NCBI GenBank assembly: GCA_963705545.1
Contig: CAVPJX010000001.1
Location: 1,426,001 to 1,490,000 of the forward strand
Length of the DNA stretch: 64,000 nucleotides
From: DATBLY01 sp963705545
GTDB lineage: Bacteria > Actinomycetota > UBA4738 > HRBIN12
Direction of reading: 5' to 3'
Below the pieces are notes generated by a model, which was not told the DNA's origin, did not search any database, and saw only the letters and a list, made by a program, of their open reading frames with translations. Below, one piece after another: positions 24,906-34,020 of the stretch (position 1 is its first letter; every line of letters starts with the position of its first letter). Position numbers and translations under genes: made by a program.

Positions 24906-25817
24906 ATGCCTGTCCGGATCGGCGTCCAGCTACCCGAGGTCGAGCGCGACGTGCGCTGGCCGGAGTACCTCTCGATGGCGCGCGCCGCCGAGGAGGTCGG
25001 GTTCGATTCGATCTGGATGGGCGACCACCTGCTCTACCGGGATGACGGACGTCGCGAGCGCGGACCCTGGGAGGCGTGGACGTTGCTGGCGGCGCTCGCG
25101 GCCGCCACCGAGCGGGTCCGGCTCGGCCCACTCGTCGCCTGCGCCGCGTTCCACCCGCCGGGGTTGCTGGCGAAGATGGCTGCAACGATCCACGAGCTGA
25201 GCGGCGGGCGATTCGTCCTCGGGCTCGGCGCCGGGTGGAACCGGACCGAGTTCGACGCCTTCGGGATCCCGTTCGATCATCGCGTCTCCCGATTCGAGGA
25301 GGCGTTCGCGATCGTCCGCGGGCTGCTCGCCGGCGAGCGGATGACGTTCGACGGACGGTTCCACCGGGTCGATGACGCGGTGCTCCTGCCGGTGCCGGCT
25401 CGACGACCGACGCTGATGATCGGCAGCGACGGCGAACGGGTGCTTCGGATCGCCCTCCCGTTCGTGGACGCCTGGAACACGTGGTACGACCGCTACGGGA
25501 ACACGCCGGAGGGGTTCGCTGCGCTCAACGCGCGGATCGACGACGCGGCGGTCAGCGCGGGTCGAGCTCCGCACGACATCGTGCGGAGCGCCTGCATCCG
25601 CGTGGTGCTGGATCGATCGGCCGACGAGCGGCCGGTCGATCCGGCGTGTCCGCCGCTCGAGGGCTCCGCCGACCGGATCGCCGACGGGATCCGTGCGATC
25701 GCGCAGGCCGGCGCCGACGAGGCGATCCTGGTCGTCACGCCGATCGACGAGCGGTCGATCCGGGAGCTGGCTGAGGTGCTGTCGCTGCTCGAGCGGGAGC
25801 GGCGAGCCGGACCCTGA
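24906..25817 (+). CDS. LLM-class (F420-dependent type) oxidoreductase
   Basis: This 303-residue luciferase-like TIM barrel has family motifs: GVQLPEV at the start, MARAAEEVGFDSIWMGDH, a RVRLGPLVAC strand, GGRFVLGLGAGWN and FEEAFAIVRGLLAGE. Actinobacterial members of this length usually use cofactor F420 to oxidise or reduce small organics; the substrate is unknown. It stands alone between two secreted-protein genes and is divergent from the IPT gene. Confidence 0.88.
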   Translation: MPVRIGVQLPEVERDVRWPEYLSMARAAEEVGFDSIWMGDHLLYRDDGRRERGPWEAWTLLAALAAATERVRLGPLVACAAFHPPGLLAKMAATIHELSGGRFVLGLGAGWNRTEFDAFGIPFDHRVSRFEEAFAIVRGLLAGERMTFDGRFHRVDDAVLLPVPARRPTLMIGSDGERVLRIALPFVDAWNTWYDRYGNTPEGFAALNARIDDAAVSAGRAPHDIVRSACIRVVLDRSADERPVDPACPPLEGSADRIADGIRAIAQAGADEAILVVTPIDERSIRELAEVLSLLERERRAGP

Positions 25818-25839
25818 CCGGGCGGGCACCCCGGAGCGC

Positions 25840-26706
25840 CTACGCCTCGCAGGCCTCGACCGTCTCCCCGGCGACGCACGTATCGGTGCCGTTCCCGCCG
25901 GCGAGGGCGTCGCCGCCCGGTCCCCCGTCGAGGAGATCGTCGCCGTCGCCGGACGTCGGGAGGAAGAAGTCGCCCCAGATCTCGTCGTTCCCCGCGTCGC
26001 CGAAGAGCTCGTCGTCGCCCACCTGACCGTAGATCGTGTCCCCGCCGTCTCCCCCGTGGATCCGGTCACCTCCGTCCGCGGTCTCGGCGTAGATCGCGTT
26101 CCCGTAGATCTCGTCGCCGCCGGCTCCGCCGACGATCGTGTCGACGCCGGCACCACCCTCGAGGGCGTCGTCTCCCTCGCCACCCACGACGCGGTCGGTC
26201 CCCGCCTCGCCGTGCAGGTCGTCCTCCTCGGGACCGCCGATCAGCTCGTCGTCGCCCGCGCCGCCCCGCAGCGTGTCGCCGCCCGACGCTTCCGCGAGGC
26301 CACCGTTCGCGAACAGGCGGTCGCGTCCGGCGCCGCCCTCGAGCCGGTCACCACCCTCCCGCCCGTAGAGCTGGTCGTTCCCGTGGCCGCCGATCAGGTA
26401 ATCGGAGTCGGATCCCCCGTCGATCAGGTCGTCGCCCGCGCCCGCGTCCACCCGGTCCGCACCCTCGCCCGCGCAGATGCGATCGGCCCCGCCGCCGGCC
26501 TGGATCAGGTCCTGGTTGTCGAGGCTCACGATCACGTCCGGACCGGCGGTCCCGTAGATCGTGTTCACGTGATGATCCCCGACGATCGTCGCCGGCCGGC
26601 CGAAGCACATCGGGCGCGCGAGCGCGGGCGTCGCGAGTTGCACGATCGACGCCGCGAGCGTCATCGCGAGCAGACCCCGGAGGGATGTCCGGACCGGTCG
26701 GGCCAT
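25840..26706 (-). CDS. Secreted calcium-binding RTX-type repeat protein
   Basis: This protein of about 288 residues has a signal peptide (MARPVRTSLRGLLAMTLAAS... to ALA) and then about 12 nonapeptide repeats of the hemolysin type (GGxGxDxLx; for example GGAGDDELIGG). These form a calcium-bound parallel beta roll. It has no toxin, protease or lipase domain, so it is likely a surface or matrix protein. A short Cys-bearing end (TCVAGETVEACEA) closes the roll. The ATG at 26706 is preferred to 26790, which would overlap the divergent gene and lacks a signal peptide at the front. Confidence 0.88.
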   Translation of the reverse strand: MARPVRTSLRGLLAMTLAASIVQLATPALARPMCFGRPATIVGDHHVNTIYGTAGPDVIVSLDNQDLIQAGGGADRICAGEGADRVDAGAGDDLIDGGSDSDYLIGGHGNDQLYGREGGDRLEGGAGRDRLFANGGLAEASGGDTLRGGAGDDELIGGPEEDDLHGEAGTDRVVGGEGDDALEGGAGVDTIVGGAGGDEIYGNAIYAETADGGDRIHGGDGGDTIYGQVGDDELFGDAGNDEIWGDFFLPTSGDGDDLLDGGPGGDALAGGNGTDTCVAGETVEACEA

Positions 26707-26788
26707 CCCCTTCGATGTCGGCACCCGCGCCCGGCCGCCTTGAGCCCCTCGATCGCGGCCGGCGGCCGTCACGGAGATACTGGATCCC

Positions 26789-27214
26789 ATGTTGGGCCCC
26801 CTGCGCGTGTCGCGTTCGATCCTGATCCCGGAACGGGAGTTGCGGTGGCGGTTCAGTCACGCGTCGGGACCAGGAGGCCAGTCCGTGAACACCGCCGATT
26901 CGCGCGTCGAGCTCAGCTTCGACGTCGCGGTCAGCTCGGCGTTGGGGCCGGTCCAGCGGAGCCGGGCGCTCGAACGACTGGCCGGCCGCCTCGTCGACGG
27001 GGTCATCACCGTCTCGACCCAGGAGGAGCGGTCGCAGTTGCGCAACCGCGAGGTCGCTCGAGAACGGCTGGCGGCGCTCCTCGCCGAGGCGGTCGCTCCA
27101 CCGCCGCCGCGCCGACGCCCGACGCGGCCGAGCCGCGCCGCGGTCGAGCGCCGCCTGACGGACAAGCGGCGGCGAGCCCAGACGAAGCGGATGCGACGCG
27201 CCGACGACGAGTAG
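26789..27214 (+). CDS. arfB: Peptidyl-tRNA hydrolase ArfB (ribosome rescue)
   Basis: This 141-residue protein has the RF-1 domain with the catalytic GGQ motif (SGPGGQSVN, about residues 27-35) and a strongly basic C-terminal tail (KRRRAQTKRMRR) that enters the mRNA channel of stalled ribosomes. It releases nascent chains on ribosomes without a stop codon. Length and layout match ArfB/YaeJ. Divergent from the RTX gene. Confidence 0.93.
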   Translation: MLGPLRVSRSILIPERELRWRFSHASGPGGQSVNTADSRVELSFDVAVSSALGPVQRSRALERLAGRLVDGVITVSTQEERSQLRNREVARERLAALLAEAVAPPPPRRRPTRPSRAAVERRLTDKRRRAQTKRMRRADDE

Positions 27215-27240
27215 CCGCTCGAAACCACCGGTCGGCGTGT

Positions 27241-27261
27241 AACCCTCCCCCGACGAGGGTT
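27241..27261 (+). terminator. Hairpin downstream of arfB
   Basis: AACCCTC and GAGGGTT form a perfect 7-bp stem around a 7-base loop, 26 bp past the arfB stop. There is no T tract, so termination is likely but not certain. Confidence 0.4.
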
Positions 27262-27413
27262 CACCCCTTCCGGACGGCTCGCGGCCCGGCGTAGGCGCTG
27301 GTTCACAGGCCCGGGCGGAGCGATCCGCCGGAGGGCGTACCCAGATCCCTCGGGCGTGGGCCCGGGCCCGTCGGGGCGGGGCGCAGACCCGCGGGGCGGA
27401 CGGCCGAACAGGG

Positions 27414-27419
27414 TAGCGT
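27414..27419 (+). promoter_or_regulatory. -10 box TAGCGT, probable leaderless promoter of the ABC exporter operon
   Basis: TAGCGT lies 6 bp before the ATG at 27426, in a 211-bp gap that otherwise holds only the arfB hairpin and GC-rich sequence. Spacing matches other leaderless starts in this window. Confidence 0.4.
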
Positions 27420-27425
27420 GACCCC

Positions 27426-28376
27426 ATGGCGGCCGAGGTCGTGCTCGCGTGTGGGGGTCTACGCAAGTCGTTCGGAGACCGGGTCGCCGTCGACGATGTG
27501 GGGTTCACGATCGCGGCCGGTGAGACGTACGGCCTGCTCGGGCCGAACGGCGCCGGCAAGACGACCACGATCTCGATGGTTTGCGGGCTACTGGCGCGCG
27601 ACGCGGGACGGGTGTCGCTCCGGGGACGGGACCTCAACACCGGCACCGTCGACGTGAAGGCGGCCGTGGGGTTCGTCCCGCAGGAGATCGCGATCTACCC
27701 GGACCTGACCGCCCGCGAAAACCTGCGGTTCTTCGGCAGGCTCTACGACCTGACGGGCAAGGAGCTCGACGCGAGGATCGAGCAGGTTCTGTCGACGATC
27801 GGCCTTGCCGACCGAGGGAACGAGCGAACCGACGCGTTCTCCGGGGGCATGAAGCGACGGCTGAACATCGGCCTGGGCATGCTGAACGACCCTACGCTGC
27901 TCGTCCTGGACGAGCCGACGGTCGGCGTGGACCCGCAGAGCCGCAACGCGATCCTCGACGCGGTGGAGGCGCTCGCGTCCGAGGGCCTCGCCGTCCTCTA
28001 CACGACCCACTACATGGAAGAGGCAGAGCGGCTCTGCGACCGGGTCGGGATCCTCGACGAGGGAACCCTGAAGGCCGAGGGGACGCGGCGTGAGCTGATC
28101 TCGCTCGTCGGCGAGCACGACCGACTGCGGATCGGCGCGCACGGCGACCTCACGGTCGCCGCGCGCGCCGCGCAGACGGTCCCGGGAGTCGAGGCCGCTG
28201 TCCCCCGGGACGGCGGCCTCGACGTCCTCGCCCTCGATGTCCGGGCGGTCCTCGCCGACATCGTCCGAGCGGTGGACGGGACCGGTGCCGGGATCACGTC
28301 GATGGAGGTCCGCGAGCCCAACCTCGAGGCCGTCTTCCTGCACCTCACCGGCAGAGCCCTCCGCGACGACGGGTGA
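27426..28376 (+). CDS. ABC-2 type exporter, ATP-binding subunit
   Basis: This 316-residue ATPase has Walker A (GPNGAGKTT, about 39-47), the signature FSGGMKRR, Walker B (LLVLDEPTVGVDP) and the switch His (TTHYMEEAE). The C-terminal 85 residues are the regulatory extension common in DrrA/CcmA-like exporters. It should energise the two permeases that follow immediately. The substrate is unknown; family members export lipids, antibiotics or glycolipids. Confidence 0.93.
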   Translation: MAAEVVLACGGLRKSFGDRVAVDDVGFTIAAGETYGLLGPNGAGKTTTISMVCGLLARDAGRVSLRGRDLNTGTVDVKAAVGFVPQEIAIYPDLTARENLRFFGRLYDLTGKELDARIEQVLSTIGLADRGNERTDAFSGGMKRRLNIGLGMLNDPTLLVLDEPTVGVDPQSRNAILDAVEALASEGLAVLYTTHYMEEAERLCDRVGILDEGTLKAEGTRRELISLVGEHDRLRIGAHGDLTVAARAAQTVPGVEAAVPRDGGLDVLALDVRAVLADIVRAVDGTGAGITSMEVREPNLEAVFLHLTGRALRDDG

Positions 28377-28380
28377 GCCG

Positions 28381-29535
28381 ATGCGTGACGCGTGGACGAT
28401 CGCTGCGAAGGATCTCCGGCGGCGCTTCCGCGATCGCACGGCGATCCTGGTGGCGCTCGTCCTGCCCTTCGGGCTCGCTTGGATCTTCAGCCTGACCCTT
28501 GGAGACATCGAGACGCAAGGGTTCGAGGCGACGTACACCATCGTCGACGCGGATCTTGGCGGCGAGCTCCCGGCCGAGTTCCGGCGCCTCCTGGAGAGCT
28601 TGGACTTCGTCACGCTTCGCGAGGCGTCGTCGGCCGCGAGGGCCGAGGCCCTGGCGGAGGACGGCACGATCGACGCGGCGTTCGTCTTCCCCGCCGGGTT
28701 CACGGCTCGGGTGCAGGCCGGGCGCGGAGGCGAGATACGCGTGGTCGGCTCCCCTTCGTCGAGCATCGGCTCGCTCGTAGCGGTCTCACTCGCCCGCTCG
28801 TTCGGGTCGAACCTGAACGCGATCGGGCTCTCGGTGGAGGCGGTGGCGGGGACCGGACCGGTCGACCCGGGCCTGGTGGAGCGCGCCCAGGCGGTCCCCG
28901 CCGCGGCCGAGGCCCGCGTCGCATCGGCGACGGACCAGGCGGTGTCGCAGTCGACGTTCTTCGCGATCGGCATGGCGGTGTTCTTCCTCTTCTTCGCGGT
29001 GGAGTTCGGTGTGCGCGGCTTGCTCGAGGAGCGCGAGGAGGGAACCCTCTCTCGCCTACTCGTCGCGCCGATCCACCCAGCCTCGGTGATCGGCGGCAAG
29101 GCGCTCGCCAGCTTCCTCGTCGGGCTCGTGAGCACGACACTGCTGGTGATCACCACGACCTGGCTCTTGCAGGCGGAGTGGGGGGATCCGCTCGGCGTGG
29201 TGTTGCTGGTGCTCGGCGGGGTGTTAGCCGCGGTCGGCGTGACGGCGCTCGTCGCGACGCTCGCGACGACGACGGCTCAGGCAGGCGCGTGGGTCTCGAT
29301 CGTCGCGGTGGTCGGCGGCCTGCTCGGCGGGACGTTCTTCCCGATCTCCCAGGCCGGGTTGCTGGGCACGATCCGATTCCTCTCCCCGCAGGGATGGTTG
29401 ATGGAGGGGTTCCAAGAGCTCGCATACGGCGGAACGCCAGCCGACATCGGGCTCCCGCTCGCAGGCGTGTTCACGATCGCGCTCGTGACCGGATGGATCG
29501 CATGGATCCGGGCGGAGCGGATGGTGGCGCAGTGA
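28381..29535 (+). CDS. ABC-2 type exporter permease 1
   Basis: This 384-residue permease has an N-terminal helix (about 22-42), a large extracytoplasmic domain (about 45-205), then five helices at the C-terminus including the REEGTLSRLLVAPI segment typical of ABC2_membrane_3 proteins. The start is 5 bp after the ATPase stop. It likely forms a heterodimer with permease 2. Confidence 0.9.
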   Translation: MRDAWTIAAKDLRRRFRDRTAILVALVLPFGLAWIFSLTLGDIETQGFEATYTIVDADLGGELPAEFRRLLESLDFVTLREASSAARAEALAEDGTIDAAFVFPAGFTARVQAGRGGEIRVVGSPSSSIGSLVAVSLARSFGSNLNAIGLSVEAVAGTGPVDPGLVERAQAVPAAAEARVASATDQAVSQSTFFAIGMAVFFLFFAVEFGVRGLLEEREEGTLSRLLVAPIHPASVIGGKALASFLVGLVSTTLLVITTTWLLQAEWGDPLGVVLLVLGGVLAAVGVTALVATLATTTAQAGAWVSIVAVVGGLLGGTFFPISQAGLLGTIRFLSPQGWLMEGFQELAYGGTPADIGLPLAGVFTIALVTGWIAWIRAERMVAQ

Positions 29536-29575
29536 TGGAACGGCGGGCTGTGTGGATGAGCCGGGAGGGGTCCGG

Positions 29576-30751
29576 GTGAGCGCGTGGAACAAGGCGTTCG
29601 CGATCGCGGGGGTCAACCTGCGTCGCCTGGTCCGGGACAAGACCGGTGCCTTCTTCGTGTTCGTCTTCCCGTTCCTGATCATCCTCGCGATCGGCGCGGC
29701 GTTCGGCGCCGGCTTCACACCGAACCTCGGGGTCGTCGTCGCGCCCACAGCGGGCCACCTCGGCCACGACCTCCGCGCACGCCTCGAGGCGACGGAGGAC
29801 CTAGAGGTCCGGACCTACGCGGACGCCGACGCGCTCCGCCGGGCCGTCGAGCGCGGACAGATCGAGGGCGGCCTGGTGATCCCCGACGGGTACGACGACC
29901 GGATCCGAGCGGGCGGCACGGTCCACCTCGTGGTCCTGGCCCGACCGAGCGGCTCGGGGCAGGAGCTGCAGATGACCGTGGGCGCGGTCGTCGACGAGCA
30001 GAGCGTCACCGTCCGGGCGGCGCGCTTCGCCGTTTCGGAGGGAGCGGCCGACTTGCTCGACGCCGGCTTGTCGCGGGCCGAAGACTTGGCGACGACGTTC
30101 CCCACGGTCGAGGTGGATGCTCGTACCGCCGGCGGCGAGCGCATCGGGACCTTCGAGACCGGCGCGGCGCAGGAGTTGATCCTGTTCGTGTTCCTAACCT
30201 CGCTCTCCGCATCCGCGATGCTGATCGAGACGCGGCGCTTCGGCGTCACCCGGCGGATGCTCGCGTCGCCGACCTCGGTCCGCACGATCCTCATCGGTGA
30301 AACGCTCGGCCGATACGCGATCGCGCTCGTGCAGGCGCTGCTGATCGTCGGGGGAACGGTCGTGCTGTTCCGGGTGCAGTGGGGGAACCCGGTCACGACG
30401 GGGTTGGTGGTGGTGCTGTTCGCGCTGGCGGCGACGGGGGCCGCGATGCTGATGGGGTCGGTGCTTCGGAACGCGGCGCAGGCGGGAGCGATGGGGGTGT
30501 TCCTGGGGCTGGTCCTCGCGGCCCTCGGCGGCTGCATGGTGCCGCTCGAGGTCTTCCCGCCGCTGATGTACAAGATCGCGCACCTGACCCCGCACGCGTG
30601 GGCGATCGAGGCCCTCAACGGATCGATGGCGACGTCCGCTGGACCGGTCGAGGTGTCGACGGAACTGACCGTCCTCGCCGTCTACGCCCTGGCGTTGCTC
30701 ACGGTCGCGACGATCCTGCTCCGTCGGACGATCACCGAACGCGCGGCCTGA
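29576..30751 (+). CDS. ABC-2 type exporter permease 2
   Basis: This 391-residue permease has the same plan as permease 1: helix about 22-44, extracytoplasmic domain, then six C-terminal helices and the RRFGVTRRMLASPTS coupling segment. The GTG at 29576 with ggagggg 5 bp upstream is preferred over an in-frame GTG at 29552 without such a site. It ends the three-gene exporter operon. Confidence 0.9.
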   Translation: MSAWNKAFAIAGVNLRRLVRDKTGAFFVFVFPFLIILAIGAAFGAGFTPNLGVVVAPTAGHLGHDLRARLEATEDLEVRTYADADALRRAVERGQIEGGLVIPDGYDDRIRAGGTVHLVVLARPSGSGQELQMTVGAVVDEQSVTVRAARFAVSEGAADLLDAGLSRAEDLATTFPTVEVDARTAGGERIGTFETGAAQELILFVFLTSLSASAMLIETRRFGVTRRMLASPTSVRTILIGETLGRYAIALVQALLIVGGTVVLFRVQWGNPVTTGLVVVLFALAATGAAMLMGSVLRNAAQAGAMGVFLGLVLAALGGCMVPLEVFPPLMYKIAHLTPHAWAIEALNGSMATSAGPVEVSTELTVLAVYALALLTVATILLRRTITERAA

Positions 30752-30821
30752 GGCGTCACCTGTCCTTCCCCTCCCACCCACCCTGGGACTCGGGCGGCGA
30801 ACCGTCTCGAGGAGGTCGGGG

Positions 30822-30953
30822 ATGACCAGGCCCCCGGCCATGGGAGCCATGACCCAGGGGATGCGTGCTCCGCCGGGACCAGGGTCGGAACGTGACGCAG
30901 GCGATGGAGCCCAGAACGGAACCGCGGACGGAACCCTGGGCGGACGAGGATGA
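30822..30953 (+). CDS. Possible small ORF or leader peptide upstream of the 2TM gene
   Basis: An ATG with a strong ribosome binding site (gaggagg, 6 bp upstream) opens a 43-codon frame rich in Met, Pro and Gly that ends in a TGA at 30951-30953. It overlaps the start of the 2TM-domain gene in another frame. It may be a leader peptide, the true but frame-broken start of the 2TM protein, or chance. I do not recognise the sequence. Confidence 0.25.
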   Translation: MTRPPAMGAMTQGMRAPPGPGSERDAGDGAQNGTADGTLGGRG

Positions 30954-31226
30954 GCGCGCGTACCGGTCGGCGCGCGAACGGGCGACGGCGCTCCAGGGCT
31001 TCTAGCCCATCTGCTGGTGTACCTGGTGGTGAACGCAGGGCTCTTCGCGATCAACGCGGTGACCAGCGGCGGCGACGGGAGGTGGTGGTGCATCTGGCCG
31101 CTGGTCGGCTGGGGGGTGGCGTTGCTGATCCACGGGTTGACGATCTTCGCGGGCGTCTTCTCGATCGACTGGCGCGACCGGAAGGCGATGCAGCTGTACG
31201 AGCGCGACCGTCGCCGGCCTCGCTGA
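30904..31226 (+). CDS. 2TM-domain membrane protein (one-base deletion in the middle)
   Basis: A frame from ATG 30904 (or GTG 30892) gives an acidic, helical start (DEDERAYRSARERATALQGF) and then hits TAG. The next frame continues LAHLLVYLVVNAGLFAIN and WPLVGWGVALLIHGLTIF, two transmembrane helices. Together they match the actinobacterial 2TM-domain family. One missing base in ttc-ta at about 31001 explains the break. The protein is about 107-111 residues when repaired. Function of the family is unknown. Confidence 0.65.
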
Positions 31227-31232
31227 CGACGA

Positions 31233-31775
31233 TCAGCGACCGGGGCGCATCTCGTAGCGCACGACGAAGAACGTGCGGTCAGCGGAGCGGCGTTCGAGTC
31301 GTTCGACGAGATGCATGCCGACCTTCTCCGCCACGCGGATCGACGCGACGTTCTCGTCGCTCGCGTACGCGCGCACGGTGTCCGCGGACAGGCGTTCGAA
31401 CGCGTACGCGATCAGGGCTCCGACCGCCTCGGTGGCGTACCCGCGGCCCTGCGCCGCGGGCGAGACCGTGTAGCCGATCTTGATCACGCCGGGGTCGTCG
31501 TCGGCGGGGCTCAGACCGATGTCGCCGACGAGACGGCCGCCCGTGCGCTCCTCCACGGAGAACTGCACCCAGCCGCCCGGCTCGCCGACCGCGCGTCCGC
31601 CCATCCGCTCGATCTCCTCGCGGACGTGGTCCGGGTCGGTGCTGGTCCATCCCTGGTAGCGATGGACGTCGGGATCGCTCCGGTAGGCCGAGATCGCTTC
31701 GGCGTCGCCCGGCACCGACCGGCGCAGCCGGAGCCGCTCGGTCAGGATCGGTCGGAAGGCTGGGTCGGCGCGCAC
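31233..31775 (-). CDS. GNAT family N-acetyltransferase (RimJ/RimL-like)
   Basis: This 180-residue acetyltransferase begins with the ERLRLRRSVPGDAEAI strand-helix of the RimJ/RimL-type GNAT group. The acetyl-CoA loop is SPAAQGRGYATEA (about 105-117), followed by DENVASIRVAEKVGM. Substrate may be a protein N-terminus or small amine. It is followed by an arylamine acetyltransferase gene on the same strand with 10 bp between them. Confidence 0.9.
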   Translation of the reverse strand: MRADPAFRPILTERLRLRRSVPGDAEAISAYRSDPDVHRYQGWTSTDPDHVREEIERMGGRAVGEPGGWVQFSVEERTGGRLVGDIGLSPADDDPGVIKIGYTVSPAAQGRGYATEAVGALIAYAFERLSADTVRAYASDENVASIRVAEKVGMHLVERLERRSADRTFFVVRYEMRPGR

Positions 31776-31785
31776 GCGGCGGAGC

Positions 31786-32580
31786 CTAGCGAGCTCGCAG
31801 GGGGGACACCCACGGCGAGTCGAGCGCGAAGCCGAAGTGCTCGAGCAGGGCCGCGCGGTACGCGGCGTCGCCCCGGAGCTTCCGGATCGAGCGCACGCCC
31901 CGGCGCGTGACGATCACGGCGTGTTCGGAGAGCGTGATCCGCCCCTCGGGCGTCGCGATCGAGCACACCCGTTGGCGGGTGAAGTGCGATGCGGGAGAGG
32001 TCTGGTGGAAGGCGCACATCTCCGCGTACTCCGACAGCGCGCGCGGCGTCCGCGTGAACCGGTACTGGGGCTCGGGCGAGGCCCCGGCATGCGGGCGGCG
32101 GGTGAGGACCAGCTCGTCTCCGTCGGGCTCCAGCCGGTACGTCCCGTTGTCCTGCGCCTGGTCCAGGCCGGGCTCGAGCCGAAGCGGCTCGACGAACCCG
32201 TCGCCGAACCCGACGTCGACGAGCCACGGCCGGGGATCGTCCTCGGCGGCGACCTCGAGCAACAGGTGGTCGAAGGGCGGTCCGTAGCCGTCGTCGCCCT
32301 TCACCCCGGCGGCCAGGCGCTCGACACCGAACCCGACGGCGCGAAGGAGTGCCGCGAACGCCCCGTTCAGCTCGTAGCAGAAGCCTCCGCGGCGCTGCTC
32401 GACGATCTTGCGGACCAGCAGCTCCTCCTCGAGGACGATCGGCCGGCCGACGTGGATGTCGAGGTTCTCGAACGGGACGGCGTACAGGTGCGCCCGGTGG
32501 AGCTCACGGAGGGCCTCGGCCGACGGCGCAGGGGGCAGCGCGAACCCGATGCGGGACAGGTAGGCCTGGACGTCGAGCAT
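31786..32580 (-). CDS. nat: Arylamine N-acetyltransferase
   Basis: This 264-residue enzyme has the NAT catalytic triad: C68 (RRGGFCYELNG), H105 (PPFDHLLLEV) and D122 (WLVDVGFGD). VPFENLDIHVGR near residue 35 is diagnostic. It transfers acetyl from acetyl-CoA to aromatic amines or hydrazines. The ATG at 32580 gives the family length. Confidence 0.95.
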   Translation of the reverse strand: MLDVQAYLSRIGFALPPAPSAEALRELHRAHLYAVPFENLDIHVGRPIVLEEELLVRKIVEQRRGGFCYELNGAFAALLRAVGFGVERLAAGVKGDDGYGPPFDHLLLEVAAEDDPRPWLVDVGFGDGFVEPLRLEPGLDQAQDNGTYRLEPDGDELVLTRRPHAGASPEPQYRFTRTPRALSEYAEMCAFHQTSPASHFTRQRVCSIATPEGRITLSEHAVIVTRRGVRSIRKLRGDAAYRAALLEHFGFALDSPWVSPLRAR

Positions 32581-32608
32581 GCCCCCAGCATCGCCGATGA
32601 GCGGAGGA

Positions 32609-33022
32609 TCAGGGACGTCGCCGGTAGGCGATCGCCCAGCGCTCGGTCCATCCGACGCCGTCGGGCGACGACTCCCATCGCCAGTGGAACCGCCCGGGCT
32701 CGATGTCGCCGAAGACCATCCGCTTGTAGGCGTCGTCGCGATCGACCCGGGTGGGTGTCGCGAACACGACCTCGCCGTCGCCGCCGGAACCGACGAACGC
32801 CCAGTAGTGCGCGTCCGAGTCGGCCCACGTCTGCCGCCAGGTGCCCAGATGGGCGTCGAAGACGGACAGGCTCGTGCCGGTGAACGCCTCGGGCGCGAAC
32901 GCCTCGAACCGCTCGACGACGACGGCTCCGTCGAACTCACGGGTGATGCGGTTCGTCCCGGAGCCGCCCTCCCACGTGCAGTCCCACTCGCCGAGCCAGA
33001 AGTCGAGCGCGTCCGGTCCCAT
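32609..33022 (-). CDS. Small DUF1579-like protein
   Basis: This 137-residue protein has the pattern DFWLGEWDCTWEGG, NRITREFDGAVVVERFEA, a middle WRQTWADSDAHYW strand and FHWRWESSPDGVGW near the end. Such beta-barrel proteins (DUF1579 and similar) are common, with unknown function, and probably bind hydrophobic ligands. It lies 28 bp upstream of nat on the same strand. Confidence 0.6.
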   Translation of the reverse strand: MGPDALDFWLGEWDCTWEGGSGTNRITREFDGAVVVERFEAFAPEAFTGTSLSVFDAHLGTWRQTWADSDAHYWAFVGSGGDGEVVFATPTRVDRDDAYKRMVFGDIEPGRFHWRWESSPDGVGWTERWAIAYRRRP

Positions 33023-33087
33023 GGGCACGACCGTAGGACACCGCGCGCTCCGAGGCTTGCGAGAACGTGCCGCTCCCTGGGGCGTGC

Positions 33088-34020
33088 TCAGTCCGCGGGC
33101 GCCAGCCGGTCGACCTCGGCGCGCTCCTCTGATGACAGATCCCAGGCGTGCACCGCCGCGACGTTCGCGCGGACCTGCTCGGGCGTCGTCGCCCCGGCGA
33201 TCACCGTCGCGACGGCCGGCTGGACGGCGAGCCACGACAACGCGAGCTCGAGCAGGGTATGGCCGCGGTCGGCCGCGAACGCCTCGAGCCGCTCAACCGT
33301 CTCGATGCGGGCGTCCAGCAGTTCGTCCTCGAACCCCGGCCTCGCCAGGCGAGACCCGACCGGCGCCGCCTCGCCGCGCCGGTACTTGCCGGTCAGCAGG
33401 CCGTTGGCGAGCGGGAAGTACGGGATGAACCCGATCCCGGATCGGACGCAGGCATCGAGCACCGCCGCCTCGGGCTCGCGGTGCAACAGGCTGTAGTGGT
33501 TCTGAACGGACGCGAACCCCGGTCCGCCGAGGATCTCGGCCGCGCAGTTGGCCTCCTCGAGCTGAGCGTCGGTGAAGTTCGAGCACCCGATCTCCACGAC
33601 CTTGCCCTCCCGGACCAACTCGCTCAGTGCGCCGATCGTGTCAGCGATCGGCGTGTCGACGTCGGGGGAGTGCAGCTGATACAGGTCGATGCGGTCCGTG
33701 CCGAGGCGCCGGAGGCTCGCCTCGGCGGCCTCGCGAACGTAGGCGGGGCGCGCGCCCGCCTCCCGGCCGAGGTCGCTCCGCATGCCACCGAACTTCGTGG
33801 CGATGACCACTCGATCGCGTCGCGTCCCGAGCGCGCGGCCGATGAACTCCTCGCTGAGGCCGTCGCCGTAGTTGTCGGCGGTGTCGAACGTCGTGATGCC
33901 GGCGTCGAGGGCGGCCTCGATCACGGTACGCGAGCGATCCTCGTCGATCCGCCGCCCGAAGTTGTTGCAGCCCAACCCAGCCAGGCTCACCTCGATCGTG
34001 CCGATCCTCCCCATCCTCAT
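33088..34020 (-). CDS. Aldo/keto reductase
   Basis: This 310-residue TIM-barrel oxidoreductase has the catalytic tetrad of AKRs: Asp and Tyr in FDTADNYGDG, Lys in IATKFGG and His in DLYQLHSPD. The C-terminal AGATTPEQVRANVAA binds NADPH. The ATG at 34020 overlaps the stop of the upstream DinB-like gene (ATGA). Substrate unknown. Confidence 0.93.
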   Translation of the reverse strand: MRMGRIGTIEVSLAGLGCNNFGRRIDEDRSRTVIEAALDAGITTFDTADNYGDGLSEEFIGRALGTRRDRVVIATKFGGMRSDLGREAGARPAYVREAAEASLRRLGTDRIDLYQLHSPDVDTPIADTIGALSELVREGKVVEIGCSNFTDAQLEEANCAAEILGGPGFASVQNHYSLLHREPEAAVLDACVRSGIGFIPYFPLANGLLTGKYRRGEAAPVGSRLARPGFEDELLDARIETVERLEAFAADRGHTLLELALSWLAVQPAVATVIAGATTPEQVRANVAAVHAWDLSSEERAEVDRLAPAD

